Below, piece by piece: positions 45,318 through 54,444 of a stretch of DNA of 64,000 bases (position 1 is the first letter of the stretch; the number at the start of each line of letters is the position of its first letter). The position numbers were made by a program, and so were the translations under genes. The DNA is from Bosea sp. (in: a-proteobacteria) (GTDB lineage Bacteria; Pseudomonadota; Alphaproteobacteria; Rhizobiales; Beijerinckiaceae). The notes beneath the pieces are model-generated. The model made no database searches. It was given only the letters and a program-made list of their open reading frames with translations, and was not told the DNA's origin. The stretch lies in the NCBI RefSeq assembly GCF_023953965.1, contig NZ_JAMLIX010000002.1, forward strand, positions 1,157,501 through 1,221,500, in the 5' to 3' direction.

Positions 45318-48300
45318 ATGCGCATCGAGCGCCGCTACACCACCGCCGGACAGTCGCCCTATGCCGCGATTCCCTTCCGATCGGCCGTCAGCGAGATCAG
45401 GAACCCGGACGGCTCGGTCGTCTTCCGGCTGGAAGGCATCGAGGTTCCCGAGGCCTGGTCGCAGGTCGCCAGCGACGTGCTCGCGCAGAAATATTTCCGC
45501 AAGGCCGGCGTGCCCGCGCGCCTGAAGAAGATCGAGGAGAACGACGTCCCCTCCTTCCTCTGGCGCTCCGTCGCCGACGAGGCGGCGCTGGCCGAATTGC
45601 CCGAGGCCGAGCGCACCGGCTCCGAGACCTCGTCCAAGCAGGTCTTCGACCGTCTTGCGGGCTGCTGGACCTATTGGGGCTGGAAGGGCGGCTATTTCTC
45701 CTCCGAGGAGGATGCCCGCGCCTTCCATGACGAGCTGCGCTTCATGCTCGCCACCCAGCGCGTCGCGCCGAACTCGCCGCAATGGTTCAACACCGGCCTT
45801 CACTGGGCCTATGGCATCGACGGGCCGAGCCAGGGCCATTTCTACGTCGACTTCAAGACCGGCAAGCTCGTGAAGTCGAAGTCGAGCTACGAGCACCCGC
45901 AGCCGCATGCCTGCTTCATCCAGGGCGTGCAGGACGACCTCGTCAACGAAGGCGGCATCATGGACCTGTGGGTGCGCGAGGCGCGCCTGTTCAAATACGG
46001 CTCCGGCACCGGCTCGAATTTTTCGGCGCTGCGCGGCGAAGGCGAGAAGCTCGCCGGCGGCGGCAAGTCCTCCGGGCTGATGTCCTTCCTCAAGATCGGC
46101 GACCGCGCGGCGGGCGCGATCAAGTCGGGCGGCACCACGCGCCGCGCCGCCAAGATGGTGGTGGTCGACGCCGACCATCCCGATATCGAGACCTATATCG
46201 ACTGGAAGGTGAAGGAGGAGCAGAAGGTCGCCGCCCTCGTCACCGGCTCCAAGACCGTCAAGAAGCACATGAAGGCCGTGCTCAAGGCCTGCGTGAACTG
46301 CGAGGGCGACGGCGATTCCTGCTTCGATCCCGAGCAGAACCCGGCCCTGAAGCGCGAGATCAAGCTCGCCCGCAAGGCGCTGGTGCCGGACAACTACATC
46401 AAGCGCGTCATCCAGTTCGCCAGGCAGGGCTACAAGGACATCTCCTTCGACACCTACGACACCGACTGGGATTCCGACGCCTATCTCACCGTCTCCGGCC
46501 AGAACTCGAACAACTCGGTCTCGCTGACCGACGATTTCCTGCGCGCGGTCGAGACCGATGGCGACTGGAACCTGACGGCGCGCACCACAGGCAAGACGGT
46601 CAAGACGCTGAAGGCCCGCGACCTCTGGGAGAAGATCGGCTACGCCGCCTGGGCGAGCGCCGATCCGGGCCTGCACTTCAACTCGACGATGAACGACTGG
46701 CACACCTGCCCGGCCTCGGGCCGGATCCGGGCGTCCAATCCGTGCTCGGAATACATGTTCCTCGACGACACGGCCTGCAACCTGGCCTCGGCCAACCTGC
46801 TCCAGTTCTACGATACGCAAACCAAGAGCTTCGACGTCGCGGCTTACGAGCATCTCTGCCGGCTCTGGACGATCGTGCTCGAGATCTCGGTGACGATGGC
46901 GCAGTTTCCCAGCCGCGAGATCGCCGAGCTCTCCTACGAGTACCGCACGCTCGGCCTCGGCTACGCCAATATCGGCGGCCTGCTGATGACCATGGGCCTC
47001 GGCTACGATTCCGACGAGGGCCGCGCGCTCGCCGGCGCCTTGACCGCGATCATGACCGGCGCGGCTTACGCGACCTCGGCCGAGATGGCGGGCGAGCTCG
47101 GCCCCTTCCCCGGCTACAAGAAGAACGCCAGCCACATGCTGCGCGTCATCCGCAACCACCGCACCGCGGCGCACGGCCTCGCCGACGGCTATGAGGGCCT
47201 CAGCGTAACCCCGGTCCCGCTCGACCACGCGACGCTCGCCCGCATGGGCGGCTCGGCCGAGACCATGGCCGAGCGCGCCCGCGCCGTCTGGGACGAGGCG
47301 CTGGAGCAGGGCAAGCGCTACGGCTACCGCAACGCCCAGGCGACCGTGATCGCGCCGACCGGCACGATCGGCCTCGTGATGGATTGCGACACCACCGGCA
47401 TCGAGCCCGACTTCGCCCTGGTGAAGTTCAAGAAGCTCGCCGGCGGCGGCTATTTCAAGATCATCAACCGCGCCGTGCCGGACGCGCTGCGCGCGCTCGG
47501 CTACCGCGAGGCCGACATCGCCGAGATCGAGGCCTATGCCGTCGGCCACGGCTCGATGAAGCAGGCGCCGGGCATCAACCCGGGCTCGCTCAGGGCCAAG
47601 GGCTTCACCGACGAGAAGATCGAGGCGGTCGAGAAGGGCTTGAAGAGCGCCTTCGACATCAAGTTCGTCTTCAACAAATGGACGCTGGGCGAGGATTTCC
47701 TCACCGGCACGTTGAAGGTCCCGGCCGAGAAGCTCAATGACATGTCGTTCGAGCTCCTGCCCTTCCTCGGCTTCGGCAAGGCCGAGATCGAGGCGGCCAA
47801 CGTCCATGTCTGCGGCGCGATGACGCTGGAAGGCGCCCCGCACCTCAGGAAGGAGCACTATGCCGTCTTCGACTGCGCCAACCCCTGCGGGCGCATCGGC
47901 AAGCGCTACCTCTCGGTCGAGAGCCATATCCGCATGATGGCGGCGGCGCAGCCCTTCATCTCGGGCGCGATCTCCAAGACCATCAACATGCCCAACGACG
48001 CCACCGTCGAGGACTGCAAGAGCGCCTATATGCTCTCCTGGAAGCTGGCGCTGAAGGCGAACGCCCTCTACCGCGACGGCTCCAAGCTCTCGCAGCCGCT
48101 GAATTCGGCGCTGATCGCCGACGATGACGACGAGGCCGACGACGCGGTCGAGACGCTGGTCGCGGCCCCGATGGCCGCGCGCGCCGCGCAGATCTCCGAG
48201 AAGATCGTCGAGCGCATCGTCGAGCGCATCGAGCGCAAGCGCGAGCGCGAGAAGATGCCCGACCGCCGCACCGGCTACATCCAGAAGGCGGTAGTCGGCG

Positions 48301-49043
48301 GCCACAAGGTCTATATCCACACCGGCGAATATGCCGATGGGCGCCTCGGCGAGATCTTCATCGACATGCACAAGGAGGGCGCGGCCTTCCGGGCGATGAT
48401 GAACAACTTCGCCATCGCGGTCTCGCTCGGCCTGCAATACGGCGTGCCGCTGGAGGAATATGTCGAGGCCTTCACCTTCACCCGCTTCGAGCCCTCGGGC
48501 TTCGTCGCCGGCAACCAGTCGATCAAGAACGCGACCTCGATCCTCGACTATGTCTTCCGGGAGCTCGCGATCTCCTATCTCGGCCGCAACGACCTCGCCC
48601 ATGTCGATCCTTCCGAGATCGGCCACGACGTGATGGGCAGCGGCGTCGGCCAGGACAAGGCGCCGGATACCACGGCCCCGGTCACGACGACGCCGCTGGC
48701 CTCGACCGGCTTCCGCCGCGGCAAGCCGATCAGCCTGCTCGCCATCCAGGGCGGCGGCGCGGCGAACGACGCGGTCGCCCGTTCGGCCTCCTCCGTCACG
48801 GCGCTGGCCACGGCCGGTGCGACGGCGCTGAAGGAGGAGCCGGAAACCTATGGCGAGGTCGAGATGGCCAGGCTCGGCTTCGCGGCGCCCGCCGCCCAGC
48901 CGACACAGTCGGAGCGCCGGGCCGAGGCGATCATGAAGGGCTATGTCGGCGACAGCTGTGGCGAATGCGGCAACTTCACGCTGGTGCGCAACGGCACCTG
49001 CCTGAAGTGCAACACTTGCGGCTCGACGACCGGCTGCTCGTAA
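45318..49043 (+). CDS. nrdJ: Adenosylcobalamin-dependent (class II) ribonucleotide reductase
   Basis: Reduces ribonucleotides to deoxyribonucleotides with a B12-generated radical, independent of oxygen. The 1241-residue product is the large alphaproteobacterial form. Visible blocks are VAPNSPQWFNTGL (substrate region), NPCSEYMFLDDTACNLAS with the active-site cysteine, and VIAPTGTIGLVMDCDTTGIE. The C-terminal cysteine-rich tail CGECGNF to CLKCNTCGSTTGC is used for re-reduction or zinc binding. ATG 45318 follows GGGACGAAG. Upstream in-frame starts (45264) lie inside the hairpin leader. No class I nrdAB is in the window. Confidence 0.96.
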   Translation: MRIERRYTTAGQSPYAAIPFRSAVSEIRNPDGSVVFRLEGIEVPEAWSQVASDVLAQKYFRKAGVPARLKKIEENDVPSFLWRSVADEAALAELPEAERTGSETSSKQVFDRLAGCWTYWGWKGGYFSSEEDARAFHDELRFMLATQRVAPNSPQWFNTGLHWAYGIDGPSQGHFYVDFKTGKLVKSKSSYEHPQPHACFIQGVQDDLVNEGGIMDLWVREARLFKYGSGTGSNFSALRGEGEKLAGGGKSSGLMSFLKIGDRAAGAIKSGGTTRRAAKMVVVDADHPDIETYIDWKVKEEQKVAALVTGSKTVKKHMKAVLKACVNCEGDGDSCFDPEQNPALKREIKLARKALVPDNYIKRVIQFARQGYKDISFDTYDTDWDSDAYLTVSGQNSNNSVSLTDDFLRAVETDGDWNLTARTTGKTVKTLKARDLWEKIGYAAWASADPGLHFNSTMNDWHTCPASGRIRASNPCSEYMFLDDTACNLASANLLQFYDTQTKSFDVAAYEHLCRLWTIVLEISVTMAQFPSREIAELSYEYRTLGLGYANIGGLLMTMGLGYDSDEGRALAGALTAIMTGAAYATSAEMAGELGPFPGYKKNASHMLRVIRNHRTAAHGLADGYEGLSVTPVPLDHATLARMGGSAETMAERARAVWDEALEQGKRYGYRNAQATVIAPTGTIGLVMDCDTTGIEPDFALVKFKKLAGGGYFKIINRAVPDALRALGYREADIAEIEAYAVGHGSMKQAPGINPGSLRAKGFTDEKIEAVEKGLKSAFDIKFVFNKWTLGEDFLTGTLKVPAEKLNDMSFELLPFLGFGKAEIEAANVHVCGAMTLEGAPHLRKEHYAVFDCANPCGRIGKRYLSVESHIRMMAAAQPFISGAISKTINMPNDATVEDCKSAYMLSWKLALKANALYRDGSKLSQPLNSALIADDDDEADDAVETLVAAPMAARAAQISEKIVERIVERIERKREREKMPDRRTGYIQKAVVGGHKVYIHTGEYADGRLGEIFIDMHKEGAAFRAMMNNFAIAVSLGLQYGVPLEEYVEAFTFTRFEPSGFVAGNQSIKNATSILDYVFRELAISYLGRNDLAHVDPSEIGHDVMGSGVGQDKAPDTTAPVTTTPLASTGFRRGKPISLLAIQGGGAANDAVARSASSVTALATAGATALKEEPETYGEVEMARLGFAAPAAQPTQSERRAEAIMKGYVGDSCGECGNFTLVRNGTCLKCNTCGSTTGCS

Positions 49044-49065
49044 GACGTGACGGAGGGCGCGGGCC

Positions 49066-49827
49066 TCACCCGCGCCCGACCAGCGGGGCCTTCGTCGCCA
49101 TCACCGTGACGAACAGGACGTTGGCCTCGAGCGGCAGGCCCGCCATGTGCAGCACGGTCGTGGCGACGTTCTCGACATCCATCACCGGCTCGACCTTGAT
49201 CGAGCCGTCCGCCTGCGGCACGCCCATCGTCATCCTCCGCGCCATCTCGGTCAGCGCATTGCCGATATCGACCTGGCCGACGGCGATGTCGTATTTGCGC
49301 CCGTCGAGCGCGGCCGTCTTGGTCAGCCCGGTGATCGCATGCTTCGTCGCGGTATAGGCGACGGAGTTCGGCCGCGGCGCATGGGCCGAGATCGAGCCGT
49401 TGTTGATGATGCGCCCGCCGCGCGGCTCCTGCGCCTTCATTGCCTTGAAGGCTTCCTGCGTGCACAGGAACGGCCCGGTCAGGTTGGTGTCGACGACCCT
49501 CCGCCAGTCCTCCAGTGCAAGATCCTCCAGCATGATGCTGCCCGGCGCGTTGATGCCGGCATTGTTGAACAGCACGTCGACCCGGCCGAAGGCGGCCTTC
49601 GTCTTCGCGAACAGCTTCTCGACCGAGCCCTTGTCGGCAACGTCCGTCGGGACCGCGAGCGCCCGCCCCTGCCCGACGCCGGAGAGCGCGATCGTCTCCT
49701 CGAGCGCATCCCCCCGGCGGCCGGCCAGCACCGTCCGGTAGCCGCCCTTCAGGAAGGCGATGGCGACCGCCCGGCCGATCCCTGAGCCGGCGCCGGTGAT
49801 GATCGCGACCTTGTCGTGGCTGGCCAT
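49066..49827 (-). CDS. Short-chain dehydrogenase/reductase
   Basis: Classical SDR of 253 residues: cofactor motif TGAGSGIG (about 10-17), NNAG (about 87-90), catalytic Ser in NNGSISAHAP and YTATK with the catalytic Tyr and Lys. Arginine after beta-2 (LAGRRGD) suggests NADP(H). ATG 49827 has GGGGA six nt upstream. The alternative ATG 49839 is less well placed. It lies 77 bp downstream of mccB on the same strand and may be co-transcribed. The substrate is unknown. Confidence 0.88.
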   Translation of the reverse strand: MASHDKVAIITGAGSGIGRAVAIAFLKGGYRTVLAGRRGDALEETIALSGVGQGRALAVPTDVADKGSVEKLFAKTKAAFGRVDVLFNNAGINAPGSIMLEDLALEDWRRVVDTNLTGPFLCTQEAFKAMKAQEPRGGRIINNGSISAHAPRPNSVAYTATKHAITGLTKTAALDGRKYDIAVGQVDIGNALTEMARRMTMGVPQADGSIKVEPVMDVENVATTVLHMAGLPLEANVLFVTVMATKAPLVGRG

Positions 49828-49904
49828 GCGCGTCCCCATATTCCCGTGTTCCTGACGAGGCGCGACCATAGCGGCAGGGATCGCCCGGGGGAACCGCCGC
49901 CCCG

Positions 49905-51512
49905 TCACATCCGGAACACGCCGAAGGCCGTCTGCGGCAGCGGAGCGTTGAGCGTCGCGGAGAAGGCCAGCGCCAGCACGCGCCGCATCTCGGAGGGCAG
50001 GATGATGCCGTCGTCCCAGAGCCGGGCGGTGGCGAAATAAGGCGAGCCCTCCTCCTCGTACTTCTCGCGGATCGGGGCCTTGAACGCCTCCTCATCCTCC
50101 GCTGGCCAGCTCTTGCCCTCGGCCTCGATATTGTCGCGGCGCACCGTCGCGAGCACGCTCGCCGCCTGCTCGCCGCCCATCACCGAGATGCGCGCATTCG
50201 GCCAGGAGAACAGGAAGCGCGGCGAGAACGCCCGTCCGCACATGCCGTAATTGCCCGCCCCGAAGGAGCCGCCGACCAGCACGGTGATCTTCGGCACACG
50301 GGCCGAGGCGACGGCGGTGACGAGCTTCGCCCCATCCTTGGCGATGCCGCGCATCTCGACGTCGCGCCCGACCATGAAGCCCGTGATGTTCTGCAGGAAC
50401 AGCAGCGGAATTCGCCGCTGGCAGCACAATTCGATGAAATGCGCGCCCTTCAGCGCGCTTTCCGAGAACAGGATGCCGTTATTGGCGATGATGCCGACCG
50501 GAATGCCGTGGATGCGGGCAAAGCCCGTCACCAGCGTCGTGCCGTAGAGCCGCTTGAACTCGTCGAACGCCGAGCCGTCGACCAGCCGCGCGATCACCTC
50601 ACGGATATCGTATTGCTTCTTGAGATCGGTCGGCACGACCGCCTCGAGCTCGGCGGGATCGTAGAGCGGCGGGGCGGGCTCGGCGATGTCGATGTCCGGC
50701 CGCTTGACGCTGTTGAGATTGCCGGCGATGCGCCTGGCGATCGCGAGCGCATGGGCATCGTCGCCGGCATAGTGGTCGGCGACGCCGGAAAGCCGCGCAT
50801 GTACCTCGGCGCCGCCCAGATCCTCGGCCGAGACGACCTCGCCGGTCGCGGCCTTCACCAGCGGCGGGCCGCCCAGAAAAATAGTGCCCTGTTTTCTGAC
50901 GATGACCGTCTCGTCCGACATCGCCGGCACATAGGCGCCGCCGGCGGTGCAGGAGCCCATCACCACCGCGATCTGCGGAATACCCTGCGCCGAGAGTGTC
51001 GCCTGGTTGTAGAAGATCCGGCCGAAATGCTCGCGGTCGGGGAAGACCTCGGTCTGGTGCGGCAGGTTCGCGCCGCCCGAATCGACCAGATAGATGCAGG
51101 GCAGCCGGTTCTCGCGGGCGATCTCCTGCGCCCGCAGATGCTTCTTCACCGTTACGGGATAGTAGGTTCCACCCTTGATCGTCGCATCGTTGCAGACGAT
51201 CATGCATTCGCGGCCCCCGACGCGGCCGATGCCGGCGATCATGCCCGCGGCATGGACATCGCCGCCATACATCCCGAAGGCGGCGAGCGAGCCGATCTCG
51301 AGGAAGGCCGAGCCCGGATCGGTCAGCCTGAGCACCCGTTCCCGCGGCAGGAGTTTTCCTCGCGCCGTATGGCGCTCGCGCGATTTCGCGTTGCCGCCGA
51401 GCGCGGCGATGGCACGGCGCTCCTGCAGCTCCTCGCGCAGGGCGGCCCAGGCTTCGGCGTTGGCGCGCGTCTCGGCCGCATGGAGATCGACCTTGCTCTC
51501 GATGACCGGCAC
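49905..51512 (-). CDS. mccB: Methylcrotonyl-CoA carboxylase carboxyltransferase (beta) subunit
   Basis: Transfers CO2 from biotin to 3-methylcrotonyl-CoA in leucine and isovalerate breakdown. The 535 residues align almost fully with mammalian MCCC2: ARGKLLPRERV, CNDATIKGGTYYPVTVKKHL, VMGSCTAGGAYVPAMSDE, FLQNITGFMVGRD, GAGNYGMCGRA and the C-terminal FGVFRM. The biotin-carrying subunit MccA is not adjacent, unlike the usual ivd-mccB-mccA order. The isovaleryl-CoA dehydrogenase lies 4 kb away on the other strand. Confidence 0.94.
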   Translation of the reverse strand: MPVIESKVDLHAAETRANAEAWAALREELQERRAIAALGGNAKSRERHTARGKLLPRERVLRLTDPGSAFLEIGSLAAFGMYGGDVHAAGMIAGIGRVGGRECMIVCNDATIKGGTYYPVTVKKHLRAQEIARENRLPCIYLVDSGGANLPHQTEVFPDREHFGRIFYNQATLSAQGIPQIAVVMGSCTAGGAYVPAMSDETVIVRKQGTIFLGGPPLVKAATGEVVSAEDLGGAEVHARLSGVADHYAGDDAHALAIARRIAGNLNSVKRPDIDIAEPAPPLYDPAELEAVVPTDLKKQYDIREVIARLVDGSAFDEFKRLYGTTLVTGFARIHGIPVGIIANNGILFSESALKGAHFIELCCQRRIPLLFLQNITGFMVGRDVEMRGIAKDGAKLVTAVASARVPKITVLVGGSFGAGNYGMCGRAFSPRFLFSWPNARISVMGGEQAASVLATVRRDNIEAEGKSWPAEDEEAFKAPIREKYEEEGSPYFATARLWDDGIILPSEMRRVLALAFSATLNAPLPQTAFGVFRM

Positions 51513-51613
51513 GGGCGGCCTCCCTCGACGACGTTCACCGTCGAGGTTATGGCGCCCGCGACGAAAACGCCAACCGGCGAAAGGCTACGCAGACCGGCGC
51601 GAGCGGGCCGGAC

Positions 51614-51814
51614 TCATTCGCTCAGCTTGTTGATCGATCCGGTCACGGAAGGCGCGGCGACGGCCCCGATCGCGCCGCCGGCAACAGCCCCGATCGGCCC
51701 GCCGACGATCGCGCCCGCCCCCGCGCCGGCCGCGGCGCCGGCGATGCGCTGCTCGGTGGTGTTGCAGGCACACAGCAGCAGCACCAGGCTGCTCGCCAGG
51801 AAAAAGCTTCGCAT
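51614..51814 (-). CDS. Small glycine-zipper lipoprotein
   Basis: A 66-residue lipoprotein. The signal peptide ends at a lipobox-like LCAC (cysteine near residue 17). The rest is a glycine-zipper segment (AGAAAGAGAGAIVGGPIG) that could insert in or span the outer membrane. ATG 51814 has GGGGACGAG just upstream. An ATG at 51826 is possible. Such proteins are common in Rhizobiales and mostly uncharacterised. Confidence 0.72.
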   Translation of the reverse strand: MRSFFLASSLVLLLCACNTTEQRIAGAAAGAGAGAIVGGPIGAVAGGAIGAVAAPSVTGSINKLSE

Positions 51815-51878
51815 TCTCGTCCCCATCTTAGCCCAGCCCGGCTCGAAGATGGCGGCGCCATGGCTAACGGATGGTAAA

Positions 51879-52583
51879 TCAGGCGGAAAGGGTCGGGCCG
51901 AACACCCGCTCGAACGCCTGGCGCAGCACCGAATCGACCTCCGGCATCGTCACCGGCAGCCCGAGATCGGTGAGCGAGGTGACGCCGTGCCGGCGAACAC
52001 CACAGGGCACGATGCCGTCGAAATGCGTGAGATCGGGATCGACATTGAGCGAAATCCCGTGGAACGAGACCCAGCGCCTGACCCGGATGCCGATCGCGGC
52101 GATCTTGTCCTCGACCTCCGCCCCCTTGTCCGGCCGGCTGACCCAGACGCCGACACGGTCCTCGCGCCGCTCGCCGCGGATGTTGAAGCCGTCGAGCGTG
52201 CCGATCAGCCAGCTCTCCAGCGCGGCGACGAAGCGGCGCAGATCCGGCTCGCGCCGCTTCAGGTCGAGCATGACATAGGCCACGCGCTGGCCCGGCCCGT
52301 GATAGGTGAACTGCCCGCCCCGCCCGGTGCGGAACACCGGGAAGCGCTCCGGCGCGATCAGGTCCTCGTCGCGCGCCGAGGTGCCGGCGGTATAGAGCGG
52401 CGGATGCTCGACGAGCCAGACGCGCTCGGGCGCAAGCCCGTCGGCGATCAGCCCGGCACGCGCCTCCATCTCGGCGACAGCCTCGTCATAGCCGGTGAGC
52501 CCCTCGGCCACGACCCATTCGACCGGCGCCGAGGTCGCTTCCGGCAGGAAGGAGACGGCAAGCTCCGCGCGCATCTTCACCAT
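51879..52583 (-). CDS. lipB: Lipoyl(octanoyl) transferase
   Basis: Transfers octanoyl from acyl carrier protein to lipoate-dependent enzymes, the first step of lipoic acid assembly. Motifs in the 234 residues are RGGQFTYHGPGQ (about 87-98), the lysine in EDKIAAIGIRV, and the active-site cysteine in PCGVRRHGVTSL. It is divergent from the FliN-like gene. ATG 52583 and ATG 52574 are both possible starts. lipA is not nearby. Confidence 0.96.
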   Translation of the reverse strand: MVKMRAELAVSFLPEATSAPVEWVVAEGLTGYDEAVAEMEARAGLIADGLAPERVWLVEHPPLYTAGTSARDEDLIAPERFPVFRTGRGGQFTYHGPGQRVAYVMLDLKRREPDLRRFVAALESWLIGTLDGFNIRGERREDRVGVWVSRPDKGAEVEDKIAAIGIRVRRWVSFHGISLNVDPDLTHFDGIVPCGVRRHGVTSLTDLGLPVTMPEVDSVLRQAFERVFGPTLSA

Positions 52584-52724
52584 GGCTTAACCATGTTCCG
52601 TCCACAGTTCCCAGAGCCGGCGAGATGATCCGGCGCGGCGCCCGGGATGCCCTCTTGCCCCCAAAACCGGCGGGCAGGCAAGCTTCTCCGGTTCCATTCT
52701 GAAGTCGGGTTGCGGAGACAGGAT

Positions 52725-52994
52725 TTGAAGGCCGATCTCGATCTCGTCCCGGTGGAGCTGACCGTCGTGCTCGGCCAGACCCGGATGCCGATCTACAAGC
52801 TGCTGCGCCTGGGCCGCGGCGCGATCATCGAGCTCAACACCAGCGAGACCGACGAGGTCCAGATCCTCGCCAACAACCACCCCTTCGCCAAGGGAATCGT
52901 CGTGGTCAGCGGCGCGCGCATCTCGGTCGAGATCACCCAGATGCTGAAGCGGCCGACGATCTACACCTTCGACAGCGTGGCCGAGGCCGCCTGA
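52725..52994 (+). CDS. Short orphan FliN-like (SpoA/C-ring) protein
   Basis: The product has the SpoA/FliN C-terminal fold: LVPVELTVVLGQTRMPIYKL, LLRLGRGAIIEL and ILANNHPFAKGIVVV match the family. TTG 52725 is preceded by GGAG with seven nt spacing and gives 89 residues, shorter than normal FliN. ATG 52647 would add 26 residues with no family match. No flagellar or type III secretion genes surround it: lipB and a tRNA gene are the neighbours. It could be a C-ring subunit encoded apart or a protein with a new role. Confidence 0.8.
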   Translation: MKADLDLVPVELTVVLGQTRMPIYKLLRLGRGAIIELNTSETDEVQILANNHPFAKGIVVVSGARISVEITQMLKRPTIYTFDSVAEAA

Positions 52995-53008
52995 AACGGC
53001 GCTCCGCA

Positions 53009-53038
53009 CCGGAAAAACCGGCCCCGGTCGTTTTTCCG
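53009..53038 (+). terminator. Candidate terminator after the FliN-like gene
   Basis: CCGGAAAAACCGG (53009-53021) pairs with CCGGTCGTTTTTCCG (53024-53038) with one bulged base. It lies 14 nt after the stop. Confidence 0.5.
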
Positions 53039-53121
53039 CGCCGATGCCCTTGTGGCGGCGGATTCGATTTGCTAGATCGGCGCCGCTCACCGGATGCACC
53101 GCCCGCAACCGGAACCGAGCT

Positions 53122-53206
53122 GCGGTCGTGGCGGAACTGGTAGACGCACTACCTTGAGGTGGTAGCGGGGAGACCCGTGGAGGTTCGAGTCCTCTCGACC
53201 GCACCA
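53122..53206 (+). tRNA. tRNA-Leu (GAG)
   Basis: An 85-nt class II tRNA. The acceptor stem GCGGTCG (53122-53128) pairs with CGACCGC, followed by encoded ACCA. The anticodon stem CTACC/GGTAG holds loop TTGAGGT with anticodon GAG at 53156-53158, reading CUC and CUU. The T-arm has GGTTCGAGTCC. Confidence 0.97.
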
Positions 53207-53224
53207 AATTCGGACGAAAGTTCA

Positions 53225-53258
53225 GCGAAAGGCGATTCCTCCGGGGATCGCCTTTCGC
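53225..53258 (+). terminator. Terminator of the tRNA-Leu gene
   Basis: A 12-bp perfect stem GCGAAAGGCGAT / ATCGCCTTTCGC (53225-53236, 53247-53258) with a 10-nt loop. It is followed by GTTT and lies 18 nt after the tRNA. Confidence 0.65.
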
Positions 53259-53354
53259 GTTTCCGAAGGCCCGCCGCCCTCGATCCGGCTGACAGGCGGC
53301 GGAACTTTGGTAACGTAAACCGGCCGTCAAGCATTCTCCGCAATTCTGCGCGAC

Positions 53355-54329
53355 ATGGTCCCCCGCCGCATGCCCCGCTTCCGCGCCCTGCCCCTTCTGG
53401 CTGCCGCCGCTCTCGCGGCGCTCGGCGGCTGCGTGGCGCTCGACAACTATCCCTCGAAGGGCGATGCCAGGCCCCATCCCGGCGTCGCGGCGGCCCATAA
53501 ATACCCGATCCACGGCATCGACATCTCGCGCTGGCAGGGCGAGATCGACTGGACCTCGGTCAAGGCCGCCGGCACCCGCTTCGTCTATATGAAGGCGACG
53601 GAGGGCGGCGACCATGTCGACCCGGCCTTCCGGCGCAACTGGGAAGGAGCGCGCCGCGCCGGCATCCCGCGTGGCGCCTATCATTTCGTGTTCTGGTGCC
53701 GCCCGGCGCATGAGCAGGCGATCTGGTTCAAGCAGCAGATCCCCAACGATGCCGATGCGCTGCCCCCGGTGCTCGACGTCGAATGGAACGGCCATTCGCG
53801 CACCTGCCCGCAGAAGATCGACCGCGAGCTCGCCCGCGAGAAGATCCAGCTGATGCTGACCGAGCTCGAGCAGCTCACCGGCAAGAAGCCGGTGATCTAT
53901 ACCGACATCACCTTCCATCGCGACGTGCTGGAGGGCCAGTTCAACAACTACCCCTACTGGATCCGCTCGACCGCTTCCCTGCCCGAGGCGCGCTACAGCA
54001 ACCGCCCCTGGGCCTTCTGGCAGTTCACCACCACCGGCCGCATACCGGGCATCAAGGGCGACGTCGACCGCAACGCCTTCTTCGGCAGCGAAAGCCAGTT
54101 CGCCGGCTGGCTGCGCGGCGAATACGACATCGGCACGCGCCGCTGGGACAAGCGCGACGCGCCGGCGCCCCAGCCCGCGCCCGCGCCGCAGCCGGCCGCT
54201 CCCGAACCCGTGCCGGAGCCGCAAGAACCCACCGACGTGCCCGTCGCGCGCATCCCCGGCAGCGTGCCCGCCGTCGCCGCGACGCTGAGCCCGGCCGACG
54301 ACGAGGGCGAGCCCGCCGTCCTCGACTGA
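53355..54329 (+). CDS. GH25 family lysozyme-like lipoprotein
   Basis: Predicted peptidoglycan muramidase of 324 residues. The lipoprotein signal peptide ends at the lipobox LGGC (Cys26), so it is likely membrane-anchored. The GH25 barrel covers about 50-265: GIDISRWQGEIDW (first catalytic Asp56), KATEGGDHVDP, GAYHF, the DVE pair in LDVEWNGH, and TTTGRIPGIKGDVDRNAFFG. The tail is rich in Ala and Pro (about 275-310). It is followed 115 bp on by a paralog of the same layout without the lipobox. Endogenous cell-wall turnover is the likely role. Confidence 0.9.
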   Translation: MVPRRMPRFRALPLLAAAALAALGGCVALDNYPSKGDARPHPGVAAAHKYPIHGIDISRWQGEIDWTSVKAAGTRFVYMKATEGGDHVDPAFRRNWEGARRAGIPRGAYHFVFWCRPAHEQAIWFKQQIPNDADALPPVLDVEWNGHSRTCPQKIDRELAREKIQLMLTELEQLTGKKPVIYTDITFHRDVLEGQFNNYPYWIRSTASLPEARYSNRPWAFWQFTTTGRIPGIKGDVDRNAFFGSESQFAGWLRGEYDIGTRRWDKRDAPAPQPAPAPQPAAPEPVPEPQEPTDVPVARIPGSVPAVAATLSPADDEGEPAVLD

Positions 54330-54444
54330 GCGGGCGAATCAGCCCGGTTAACCAAGGCTGAAATTGATTGCTCGAATGCGCTGCGATTCTAACCGGCGCT
54401 TAACCACGCTGCCGGCATCTGGACCCGTGATGCGGGAGAACCAC

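Noticed and set aside
45285..48626. Open reading frame of over 1100 codons antisense to nrdJ
   Set aside because: Same cause: GC-driven shadow of nrdJ, with a product dominated by short hydrophobic and acidic repeats and no ribosome binding site.
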